Source: Mycolicibacter icosiumassiliensis (GTDB lineage Bacteria > Actinomycetota > Actinomycetes > Mycobacteriales > Mycobacteriaceae). From it: 64,000 bases of DNA. The translations under genes were made by a program, and so were the position numbers. The stretch is from contig NZ_LT546170.1 of assembly GCF_900078685.2 (NCBI RefSeq), positions 665,663-729,662 on the forward strand, read 5' to 3'. Position 1 is the stretch's first letter. Each line of letters starts with the position of its first letter. Under the pieces are notes generated by a model that saw only the letters and a program-made list of their open reading frames with translations, was not told the DNA's origin and ran no database searches. Positions 8,896-16,085 of this stretch are shown here, one piece after another.

Positions 8896-9861
8896 GTGCA
8901 GACGTCGGCGTCCGAGGTCTCCGCTCAGCCCGACTACTGCGGTCCCCTGCTCGGGTCCGGAAGCCAACTGGAACGCGCCACGCACGACGCGCTGGACAGG
9001 CTGCAACAGGTATTGACCCTGCACCCATTGGGCGATGACCGATTCCGGGCGGGCAACGAGGCCGGCCGGTTCGGCCGAATCTTCGGCGGCCAGCTCATCG
9101 CCCAGGCGATCGCAGCGGCCACGGCCACGGTCCCCGAGCTCACAGCCCATTCGATCCACGCATCGTTTCTGCGTCCCGGCGACTCAGCCGTACCTCTGGA
9201 GATCGCCGTGGACCGCACCCGCGACGGGCGCACCATGTCGGCACGGCAGGTCACCGTGCAGCAGGGCGGCCGCACCATCATGGTGGCGACGGTGTCCTTC
9301 GACACCAGCCCGGACAACACAGCTGCCGCACCGGTAGCACTGCCCGGACCCGAACCCGAAGCCCTGCCGCTGCTACAGCACTGGGTACAACACGCCCCGC
9401 CCCACCTGGCTGGTCGGGGCAACACCTGGATAGAACGGCCACCACCGCTGGAAGTCCGTACCGCCGAAGCACCTGTCTTCCTGGGCGGCGCCCAGGCACC
9501 AGGACCGCGTGCCCACTGGATGCGGTTGCCCCGCGGGATCGACGGGGACCGGGAACTGCACGCAGTGCTGCTTGCCTATGCCAGCGATTACCTCCTGGTG
9601 GACACCGCGTTTCGTGCCCACCCGCAGCCGGTGGACCATGCCACGCACACCGGATTGACCCTGGACCACAGCGTATGGGTGCACCGCCCAATCTATTTCG
9701 ATCGATGGCACCTCTACACCCAGCAGACCGTCGCCACGGCCGGACACCGTGCCCTGGTGCACGGCACCATGGTGGATGTCACCGGTCGGCATGTGGCCAG
9801 CACCGCACAAGAAGTTCTCGTCCGGCCGATAGCCGAGCCGTCCCGCACGGATCAGGGCTAG
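8896..9861 (+). CDS. tesB: Acyl-CoA thioesterase II (TesB family)
   Basis: The enzyme hydrolyses acyl-CoA to free fatty acid and CoA in the cytosol. The 321-residue protein has the double hot-dog TesB layout. The N-terminal half contains GRIFGGQLIAQAIAAA and HSIHASFLRPGD; the C-terminal half contains LLAYASDYLLVDTAF, THTGLTLDHSVWVHRP, and WHLYTQQTVATAGHRALVHGTM. It is slightly longer than the roughly 290 residues typical of the family. The GTG start is chosen for GAGGAGG five bases upstream. In M. tuberculosis tesB1 (Rv1618) sits beside the cyd genes, and a cyd operon lies 11 kb downstream here, so the order is partly conserved with insertions. Confidence 0.92.
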   Translation: MQTSASEVSAQPDYCGPLLGSGSQLERATHDALDRLQQVLTLHPLGDDRFRAGNEAGRFGRIFGGQLIAQAIAAATATVPELTAHSIHASFLRPGDSAVPLEIAVDRTRDGRTMSARQVTVQQGGRTIMVATVSFDTSPDNTAAAPVALPGPEPEALPLLQHWVQHAPPHLAGRGNTWIERPPPLEVRTAEAPVFLGGAQAPGPRAHWMRLPRGIDGDRELHAVLLAYASDYLLVDTAFRAHPQPVDHATHTGLTLDHSVWVHRPIYFDRWHLYTQQTVATAGHRALVHGTMVDVTGRHVASTAQEVLVRPIAEPSRTDQG

Positions 9862-9982
9862 CGACTCCACGATTCCAGTGCCGAAGGGAGCCGCCTCTGC
9901 GCACGCCGGGGACCACCGACGCGCGGGCTGCCGAGGCGCCATGCGGTGGAGGCCCTAGGCCACTTCGCCAAATCGGTCATCA

Positions 9983-10001
9983 GCACGTTCTAGGAACGTG
10001 C
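9983..10001. promoter_or_regulatory. Perfect inverted repeat upstream of DUF1906 gene
   Basis: GCACGTTC (9983-9990) and GAACGTGC (9994-10001) form a perfect 8-bp dyad around a 3-bp centre, 21 bases before the GTG at 10022. The size and place fit a repressor operator. It overlaps an alternative GTG at 9998, which argues for the downstream start. The binding protein is unknown. Confidence 0.45.
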
Positions 10002-10021
10002 GGCCGGTACCCTTCGGAGTT

Positions 10022-10822
10022 GTGACGCGTTCCGCTTCGCGGCGCGACGTGCTCCGGTATGCCGCGTTACTCGGGCCGGCACTGGCCCTGCCCGGCGCCC
10101 TCGGGGCGACGGTCGGCGCTCCGCGCGCTGGTGCGAACGGGCTGCAGGTGATCGATTTCGCCCACCGGCTGGTGCCGCCCGACCAGGTCAAGGCCGCCGG
10201 GTTCGACGGGGCGTTGGTCTACGTCTCCGAGCTCCGGCCGGGCGCCACCTTCGACTTCAAGCCCGTCACCCGCGACTACGCCGACGGGCTCCGCGCCGTC
10301 GGCCTACAGGTCGCCAGCTGCTACCAGTTCGGCAAACCGGGCTGGACGCAGTCGCCGTCGGATTTCACCCGGGGATACGACGGCGGCGTCGCCGATGCGC
10401 AGACGGCGCTACGGCTGCATGCCGCGGCCGGAGGACCACCGTCAGCGCCGATCTTCTTCAGCGTCGATGAGGATATCGATGCCACAGCATGGAAGAACCT
10501 GGCGGTGCAATGGTTCCGCGGGATCAACTCCGTCCTGGGTGTTGACCGCACCGGAATCTACGGCGGCGCCCGCCAATGCACCTGGGCAATCACCGACGGC
10601 GTCATCGGAAAGTCAACAAGCCCGGGTCACCGATGGGCATGGCAGACCCGGGCATGGTCGCACGGAGACCGCGAACCGGCAGCCGTACTCTTCCAACGAG
10701 AAATCGTCACCGCGACCGAGCCGGGTTTCGTCATCGACGGCGCGCACGTGGATGTCAACGACGTCCTCGCGCCGGACTTCGGTCAGTGGGACCTCGCCCG
10801 ACAACAGGGGGAACTTTCGTGA
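10022..10822 (+). CDS. Tat-exported DUF1906 protein, paralogue of 5519-6313
   Basis: Reading from the GTG at 10022 the protein has about 266 residues, with a twin-arginine motif (SRRDVLRYAA), a hydrophobic stretch and an ARAGA-like region before the mature domain. The DUF1906 domain repeats the blocks of the first copy: SDFTRGYDGGVADAQTA, FFSVDEDID, VQWFRGINSVLGVDRTGIYGG and WAWQTRAWSHGD. By eye the two copies are well over half identical in the mature domain. A start at 9998 is possible but would lie in a dyad. Its stop overlaps the GTG start of the next gene (GTGA), so the two are probably translated together. Confidence 0.88.
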   Translation: MTRSASRRDVLRYAALLGPALALPGALGATVGAPRAGANGLQVIDFAHRLVPPDQVKAAGFDGALVYVSELRPGATFDFKPVTRDYADGLRAVGLQVASCYQFGKPGWTQSPSDFTRGYDGGVADAQTALRLHAAAGGPPSAPIFFSVDEDIDATAWKNLAVQWFRGINSVLGVDRTGIYGGARQCTWAITDGVIGKSTSPGHRWAWQTRAWSHGDREPAAVLFQREIVTATEPGFVIDGAHVDVNDVLAPDFGQWDLARQQGELS

Positions 10823-11550
10823 TCGGCACATCCTGGGACGCGCCACGGGTGGCCCGGTGGTCCGGCATCCTGGGCGTCATCTTGCCCGCGACCACCTTGC
10901 TGGTCTATCCGATCTGGTCTTTCCCGGGGACCCGAATGCAGTCGACTGAACTGGCGCGCTGGGCCGCATCGCACCACGACCGGTTGGTGGTGACGATGAC
11001 GCTCAATACCCTCGGCGTCACGCTCTGGTTCGTCTTCGGTGCCGCGGTGTGGGCGTACCTACGGGATCGCCTTCCCATGAAATCGATCCTTCCGACCTGC
11101 TTCGCCGCGGGGTTCATCGGCTGCCTGACCCTGCTGCTCAGCGGGTTCACCGCCTTTGACCTGCTGCTGTACCGGCGTCGCAGTGCCGACGCGGCGTCGC
11201 TGCTCTACGACCTGACGTTCGGACTGCTGGCGATGTCGGGGATGCCGCTGGTGGTGGCGCTGGGCGCGTTCGTGATCGCGGTCTATGCCCGTCAGATGTT
11301 GCCGGCATACGCCGGTCACCTGGCACTGGCCGCCGCGGTGGTCCATCCGGTGCTGCTCCTGACGTTCGTTTTCCGCAGCGGCCCGCTGTCGCTGGAGGGA
11401 TACTCGATCACCGCGATGCCGGCATTCCTGTTCGCCTGGATCCTCGGGACGGCGCTGGCGATGCCACACTCCAGTGATAGCGCACCCCCGGGTGCGGCGT
11501 CAGCGCAGGGTCGCGGGTCCGGCGTGCGTATCACCTCGCCAGGGCGCTAG
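10819..11550 (+). CDS. Hypothetical multi-pass membrane protein
   Basis: The 243-residue protein starts at a GTG overlapping the previous stop, with AGGGGGAA just upstream. It has about six hydrophobic segments: ILGVILPATTLLVYPIWSF, TLNTLGVTLWFVFGAAVWAYL, CFAAGFIGCLTLLLSGF, LTFGLLAMSGMPLVVALGAFVIAV, LALAAAVVHPVLLLTFVF and ITAMPAFLFAWILGTALAM. A Gly/Ser-rich tail follows. No catalytic motif or named family is recognised. Coupling to the DUF1906 gene suggests a shared envelope function, which is inference. Its 3' end overlaps a TetR remnant on the other strand. Confidence 0.75.
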   Translation: MIGTSWDAPRVARWSGILGVILPATTLLVYPIWSFPGTRMQSTELARWAASHHDRLVVTMTLNTLGVTLWFVFGAAVWAYLRDRLPMKSILPTCFAAGFIGCLTLLLSGFTAFDLLLYRRRSADAASLLYDLTFGLLAMSGMPLVVALGAFVIAVYARQMLPAYAGHLALAAAVVHPVLLLTFVFRSGPLSLEGYSITAMPAFLFAWILGTALAMPHSSDSAPPGAASAQGRGSGVRITSPGR

Positions 11551-11640
11551 CAGCAGTTCGCAGGCGCGCCGCATGTCGCGTTCGGCCTGCGCCGGCGTCG
11601 TTTCACCCACCACCGCCCAGGACAAGATGTTGGCGGTCGG
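11500..11640 (-). pseudogene. C-terminal remnant of a TetR-like regulator
   Basis: On the minus strand nt 11640 to 11500 read PTANILSWAVVGETTPAQAE and then RDMRRACELLLAPWRGDT, ending in a stop at 11500-11502. This resembles the last helix of a TetR ligand domain. Upstream of 11640 the frame loses similarity and meets a stop within 12 codons, so the DNA-binding part is gone. The break coincides with the start of the next remnant on the opposite strand. The TetR assignment rests on general resemblance and is moderate. Confidence 0.45.
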
Positions 11641-12006
11641 TCGACCTGGGCGACGGCTGGACGCCGTTCGGCCTCACCATCGAAGAACTGGCGAAACATC
11701 TTGGCTCCGTGGACCTCCCGGATGACTTCGCGGTCGTATTGGCGACTCCGCCGCTGGACCCGATGGGCGCCCCACAACAGGCCCTCGATCGGATCGGCAG
11801 GGCTGGCCGGTATCGGCGCCACCGAGGTCAGCTGTGTGATCTCGGCGCGCTCGTCGGCGCATTTCCGAGACCAACTGAGCGCACTTGCCGAGCTGGCCGA
11901 CCTGCCGGGCCGATGGCAGATCGTCACGCGGATCACCCGGATGCTCGATGGCGCCGCGGAGGGTCGCGCGCTCTTGGTGGACGGCCTCGCCGGGCGTATC
12001 CGCTAG
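11640..12006 (+). pseudogene. Frameshifted remnant of an LLM-class F420-dependent oxidoreductase
   Basis: From 11640 one frame reads VDLGDGWTPFGLTIEELAKH and then LATPPLDPMGAPQQALDRI, matching the C-terminal part of luciferase-like F420-dependent oxidoreductases. Near 11785-11800 the similarity jumps frame and continues as GLAGIGATEVSCVISARSSA and LSALAELADLPG, ending at the stop at 12004-12006. The N-terminal two thirds of the enzyme is absent. It is therefore a truncated, frameshifted relic. The last 30 residues are not typical of the family and may come from another source. Confidence 0.65.
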
Positions 12007-12111
12007 GCAGCTCACGGAGCATTGGCCGAAACGGCGGGGCATGGACCCGCGCAACGCGGCGGTTAAACTGCGCGGAAGAGCGCCTATCCGCCGGTACGGC
12101 AGGGGAGATTA

Positions 12112-13344
12112 ATGGATCTGCGGTGGTCGGAGGAAGACCGGGCATTTCAAGCCGAGGTTCGGGATTTTCTCGACCAGAAGCTGACCCCGGAGCTGCGTCG
12201 AGCGGGTCGGCTGATGACCAGTGTCTACGCCGATCACGATGCCAGCATGGCGTGGCAGGCGATTCTGCACGACCGGGGCTGGGCGGCTCCGGCGTGGCCG
12301 GTCGAGTATGGCGGCTGCGATTGGAGCCTGACCCAGCACTACATCTTCAGTCGCGAGTCGACACTGGCCGGCGCACCGTCGTTGTCGCCGATGGGAATCC
12401 TGATGGTCGCGCACGCGATCGTCCGGTACGGAACGCATGCACAGAAGGACTACTTCCTGCCGCGGATCCTCACCGGTGAGGTGTTCTTCTGCCAGGGGTA
12501 CTCCGAGCCGGAGGCCGGATCGGACTTGGCGGCCTTGTCGATGGCGGCGACCGTCGACGGCGAGGACCTGGTCTGCACCGGCAGCAAGATCTGGACCACC
12601 CACGCCGGCGAGGCGAACTGGATGTTCGCCCTGGTGCGTACGTCCCGGACCGGCAAGAAGCAGCAGGGCATCACGTTCGTGCTGATCGACATGACCTCTC
12701 CCGGCATCGAGATCCGGCCGCTGGTGATGACTTCCGGCGAAGAGATCCAGAACCAGGTGTTCTTCGACGAGGTGCGGGTCCCCAAGGCCAACGTCATCGG
12801 GGAGATCGACAGCGGCTGGACGGTCGCGAAATATCTGCTCGAGTTCGAGCGCGGCGGTGGCGCGGTGGCGCCGGCCCTACAGGTGGTGGCCGAGGAGATC
12901 GCCACGGCGGCCAAGAACCAGCCGGGGCCCGGTGGTGGCAAGCTCGCCGACGACGACGCCTTTATGCGCAAGCTGGCGGACGCGCGGATTCGCGCCGAGG
13001 TGTTGGAGATCCTGGAATATCAGGTGCTCACCGCCGTCGCCGAGGGGCGCAATCCCGGGGCGTCGTCGTCGATGCTCAAGATCTTGGGCACCGAGCTGAG
13101 CCAGGAACTGACCGCGCTGGCGTTAGAGGCGGCCGGACCGCGCGGGCGCGTCTATCAGCCGCATGTCACCGCACCCGGGGGACCGATCGCCGACTATCTG
13201 CCTCCCGCCGACGGGTATGCGTCTGGCGAACCGTGGCAGGCGGTGGCCCCGCTGCGCTACTTCAACGACCGGGCCGGCTCGATTTACGCCGGTAGCAACG
13301 AAATTCAGCGGAATATTCTGGCCAAGGCGGCATTGGGGCTCTAA
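12112..13344 (+). CDS. Acyl-CoA dehydrogenase, large subunit (FadE family)
   Basis: The flavoenzyme introduces an alpha-beta double bond into an acyl-CoA. The 410-residue protein has the full ACAD fold: N-terminal helices (LRWSEEDRAFQAEVRDFL), the FAD/substrate region (GYSEPEAGSDLAAL, GSKIWTTHA), the beta domain (VFFDEVRVPKANVIGE) and the C-terminal helices ending in YAGSNEIQRNILAKAALGL. Its stop overlaps the next ATG (TAATG), so it is translationally coupled to a shorter ACAD. The pair fits the alpha2-beta2 FadE heterotetramers of mycobacteria and resembles FadE17/FadE18 in size and order. An AGGGGAG ribosome binding site precedes the ATG. The substrate is not predictable. Confidence 0.92.
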   Translation: MDLRWSEEDRAFQAEVRDFLDQKLTPELRRAGRLMTSVYADHDASMAWQAILHDRGWAAPAWPVEYGGCDWSLTQHYIFSRESTLAGAPSLSPMGILMVAHAIVRYGTHAQKDYFLPRILTGEVFFCQGYSEPEAGSDLAALSMAATVDGEDLVCTGSKIWTTHAGEANWMFALVRTSRTGKKQQGITFVLIDMTSPGIEIRPLVMTSGEEIQNQVFFDEVRVPKANVIGEIDSGWTVAKYLLEFERGGGAVAPALQVVAEEIATAAKNQPGPGGGKLADDDAFMRKLADARIRAEVLEILEYQVLTAVAEGRNPGASSSMLKILGTELSQELTALALEAAGPRGRVYQPHVTAPGGPIADYLPPADGYASGEPWQAVAPLRYFNDRAGSIYAGSNEIQRNILAKAALGL

Positions 13345-14468
13345 TGGACTTCAACGTGAACAATGAGCAGCAGATGCTGCGTGACGGCATCACCAAGTTC
13401 CTCGCCGCCCGCTACGACCTCGAGACGAGCCGCGCAGCAGCCAAGACCGGCGCGGGCTGGCAGCCCGAGATCTGGCGCGCCTTCGCCGGTGAACTGGGCA
13501 TCCTGGGCGCGACGTTCCCCGAAGAGTTCGATGGAATTGGCGGCGGCGCAGTAGAACTCATGGTCATCACCGAGGCGCTCGGGCATGCGCTGGTGATCGA
13601 ACCCTACGTCGACGCCGTGGTGGTCGCCGGCGGACTGCTGCGCCGCTCCGGCAGTCCGGTCGCAGCCGGCGTGCTCAAGGAAGTTGTGGCGGGTACCGCG
13701 GTTGCGGCATTGGCTGCCGCGGAGCCGGATTCGGCCGATCGTTGGCAGGACGCGGCCACCCTGGCGCGCCGCGCGGGTGACGGCTGGGTGTTGAACGGCT
13801 CGAAGATCATGGCCGTGGCGGCGCCCCTGGCAACGCATCTGCTGGTTACCGCTCGCGTCGAGGGGCAAGACGGAATCTCGTTGTTCCTCACAGAGGCTGA
13901 CGCTGCGGGAATCACCCTGCATCCGTATCGCACCATTGACGACCGGAGCGCGGCTGACGTCACCTTAACCGATCTGCGGCTCGGCGCTGACGCGTTGCTG
14001 GGCGAGCGGGGCGGGGCGTGGCCGTCATTGACGCAGGCTCGGGACGAGGGCGCCGCAGCGATCTGCTCCGAGGCGGTCGGCTGCATGCGGAAAGTCTTGG
14101 CGGACACCGTCGAATACTGCAAGCAGCGTCAGCAGTTCGGGCAGCCCATCGGGAGCTTCCAGGTTCTGCAGCACCGCATGGTCGACATGTTCATGGAGGT
14201 TGAGCAGGCGGCCGCCGCGGTCTACCTGGCGATCCTGCACCTCGAGGCCGACGAGGCCACCCGTGCCCGCGCGGTGTCGGCGGGCAAGGCCACCATCGGT
14301 CGGGCGGCCCGATTCGTCGGCCAGGAGGCGGTACAGCTGCATGGCGGCATGGGTATGACCGAGGAGTTGGCGATCGGCCACTACTTCAAGCGGCTCACCG
14401 CAATCCAATACGAGTTCGGCACCACCGACTACCACCTCGCCCGCTACGCAGAGCTGACAAAGCCGTAG
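13344..14468 (+). CDS. Acyl-CoA dehydrogenase, small subunit (FadE family)
   Basis: This 374-residue ACAD begins in the TAATG overlap with the previous gene. The middle domain is degenerate: the usual substrate-binding loop is shortened and lacks the GSD motif. The C-terminal helices are well kept (CKQRQQFGQPIGSFQVLQHR and AVQLHGGMGMTEELAIGHYF). This division, one subunit with a good flavin/acyl site and a partner with a reduced one, is typical of mycobacterial FadE heteromers used on steroid or branched acyl-CoAs. Activity probably needs both subunits. Which subunit binds flavin cannot be settled by eye. Confidence 0.9.
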   Translation: MDFNVNNEQQMLRDGITKFLAARYDLETSRAAAKTGAGWQPEIWRAFAGELGILGATFPEEFDGIGGGAVELMVITEALGHALVIEPYVDAVVVAGGLLRRSGSPVAAGVLKEVVAGTAVAALAAAEPDSADRWQDAATLARRAGDGWVLNGSKIMAVAAPLATHLLVTARVEGQDGISLFLTEADAAGITLHPYRTIDDRSAADVTLTDLRLGADALLGERGGAWPSLTQARDEGAAAICSEAVGCMRKVLADTVEYCKQRQQFGQPIGSFQVLQHRMVDMFMEVEQAAAAVYLAILHLEADEATRARAVSAGKATIGRAARFVGQEAVQLHGGMGMTEELAIGHYFKRLTAIQYEFGTTDYHLARYAELTKP

Positions 14469-14478
14469 GCCGGACCGA

Positions 14479-14799
14479 CTACTTCGTCAAGTGGTGCGGG
14501 CAGTAAGACTTGGCGGCGACCGCCGCGAACTGCGCGGCACCGTCCATGGTCAGCCCGGGGTTTTCGGCCGTGAGTTGTTTGACGACCTGCAATCCCGAAT
14601 CGCCGTTGTTAGCCATGCTGCAGACGGCGTGGCCGGCCACGATGGCCTGATCGCTGCTATTAAAGTTGAGCCCCACGGCTCTTAAGCCGGTCAGGAAGGC
14701 GGCGTCGCCGCCGCCGTCGCCGGCATCTGGATCCGCGTAAGCCGGCGCGGCACAACCGATGACGGCGGCAACCCCCAATACTGATAACACTTTGCGCAT
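14479..14799 (-). CDS. Secreted DUF732 protein
   Basis: This 106-residue protein has a Sec signal peptide (MRKVLSVLGVAAVIGCAAPAYA, cleavage near residue 22), an acidic Gly-rich linker, and a small DUF732 helical domain (FLTGLRAVGLNFNSSDQAIV, VCSMANNGDSGLQVVKQL, AAKSYCPHHLTK) with two Cys likely to form a disulphide. DUF732 proteins are abundant in mycobacteria and of unknown function. AGGGGGAGAG precedes the ATG. It converges on the FadE pair, with a 10-bp gap between stop codons. Confidence 0.88.
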   Translation of the reverse strand: MRKVLSVLGVAAVIGCAAPAYADPDAGDGGGDAAFLTGLRAVGLNFNSSDQAIVAGHAVCSMANNGDSGLQVVKQLTAENPGLTMDGAAQFAAVAAKSYCPHHLTK

Positions 14800-14856
14800 G
14801 TCTCTCCCCCTACTCTTTACTCGGATTCCTTGGAGTTTTCATGCTGTGCAATCCCT

Positions 14857-16032
14857 CTACTGCGAGGTGATGAGACGGGCGATCTCGATGTAGAGGGGGA
14901 TACCGATCGTGACGTTGTAGGCGAACGTCAGACCCAGCGATGCGGCCAACGGCAAGCTAGGACTGGCTTCCGGAATTGCCAGTCGCTGGATCGCCGGCAC
15001 TGCGATGTACGACGCCGCGCCGCACAGCACCGCGAACAGAACATAGGTGCCCAACTGGAACTGTACGCCGGTCAGCTGCGAGTAAGTGTGTGCGACAAAC
15101 AGACCCAGCGTGGCGAACAGGTTAGGAGCCAGCAGGCCGAAGAAGATAAAGCCACGGCCGGCGGACTTCAGGTCCTTCAGCTTGCGCGCCGCGGTCAGCC
15201 CCATCTCGAGCAGGAAGAGGCACAACACACCCTGGAACGCGGTGACGAAGACCGGGTCATCGACACCGGTGACCTTCGAGCCCTGCAGGCCGCTGATGAA
15301 ACCGATCGCGATACCACCGAGCAGCAGGCAGATGCCCGGGTTGAGGAAGACCTCTCGCACCAGTTCCCGGCTGATCAGACGCCCGTTGGAGGCCACCTCG
15401 GTCTCCACACGACGCTCGGGGCTCATCTCGATAGCCAGGCCGCCGGTGGGGTCACCGGCCTGCGTGGCGCCGACGGCTGCCGGGACCGAACCGGCCGGCA
15501 CGGTGTAGCCCGGCTCGTGGGGCATGTTGCCGGCACCGTCCATACCGCGGTGGCGCAACCGGGCGACCAGGAACAGCGCCACCAAGCAGCCGGGGATTTC
15601 CATGATGGCCAGCATGACCGGCATGTAGGCGTCGAAGGCCATGCCGATGGTGGCCAGCACGCCCATGCAGGTGGCGAACGTTCCGGCCGAATCGGAGCCG
15701 TAGTACCCGGCGACCGTTGCGCGATCGACCTCGCGCATCTTCGTCAGGTATTTCAGCAGCAGGTAGGCGATCGTGCCGATCACGAAGTTCAGCAGGAAGC
15801 CGGTGAGCATGAATCCGAGGATCCCGCCGACCTGCGAGAGGTCGATGCCGGCGAGTTCCTCGCCGCCGTGCCAACCGATGGCCAGCAACAGGTACATCGT
15901 CAGACCCTGATACACCGCGTTCGGAAACTCGAACGGCACCTTGGCCAGCGCGAGAAGGAAGCCGAAGTAGAAGAACAACAGCAGCGGCTTGAACAGGTTG
16001 TGCGTGAAGTTGTGCCAGAACTCGAGAAGCAT
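14857..16032 (-). CDS. SbtA-like sodium-dependent bicarbonate transporter
   Basis: The 391-residue membrane protein belongs to the SbtA/DUF897 family, which in cyanobacteria imports bicarbonate with sodium. About ten hydrophobic segments form two halves: FYFGFLLALAKV, GILGFMLTGFLLNFVIGTIA, SAGTFATCMGVLATIGMAFD, then ICLLLGGIAIGFISGLQG, FQGVLCLFLLEMGLTAARKL and ALCGAASYIAVPAIQRLA-type repeats. A hydrophilic loop (about 185-225) separates them. No SbtB-like PII partner and no carbonic anhydrase gene lies nearby. Its neighbours are a DUF732 protein and PPE genes, so the operon context does not explain it. In mycobacteria the substrate is not established to my knowledge. Confidence 0.85.
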   Translation of the reverse strand: MLLEFWHNFTHNLFKPLLLFFYFGFLLALAKVPFEFPNAVYQGLTMYLLLAIGWHGGEELAGIDLSQVGGILGFMLTGFLLNFVIGTIAYLLLKYLTKMREVDRATVAGYYGSDSAGTFATCMGVLATIGMAFDAYMPVMLAIMEIPGCLVALFLVARLRHRGMDGAGNMPHEPGYTVPAGSVPAAVGATQAGDPTGGLAIEMSPERRVETEVASNGRLISRELVREVFLNPGICLLLGGIAIGFISGLQGSKVTGVDDPVFVTAFQGVLCLFLLEMGLTAARKLKDLKSAGRGFIFFGLLAPNLFATLGLFVAHTYSQLTGVQFQLGTYVLFAVLCGAASYIAVPAIQRLAIPEASPSLPLAASLGLTFAYNVTIGIPLYIEIARLITSQ

Positions 16033-16085
16033 GTCTCTCTCTTTCGGGGAAAGGTGGGGGAAAGGTTTGGCGCCGCGGGTCGGCG

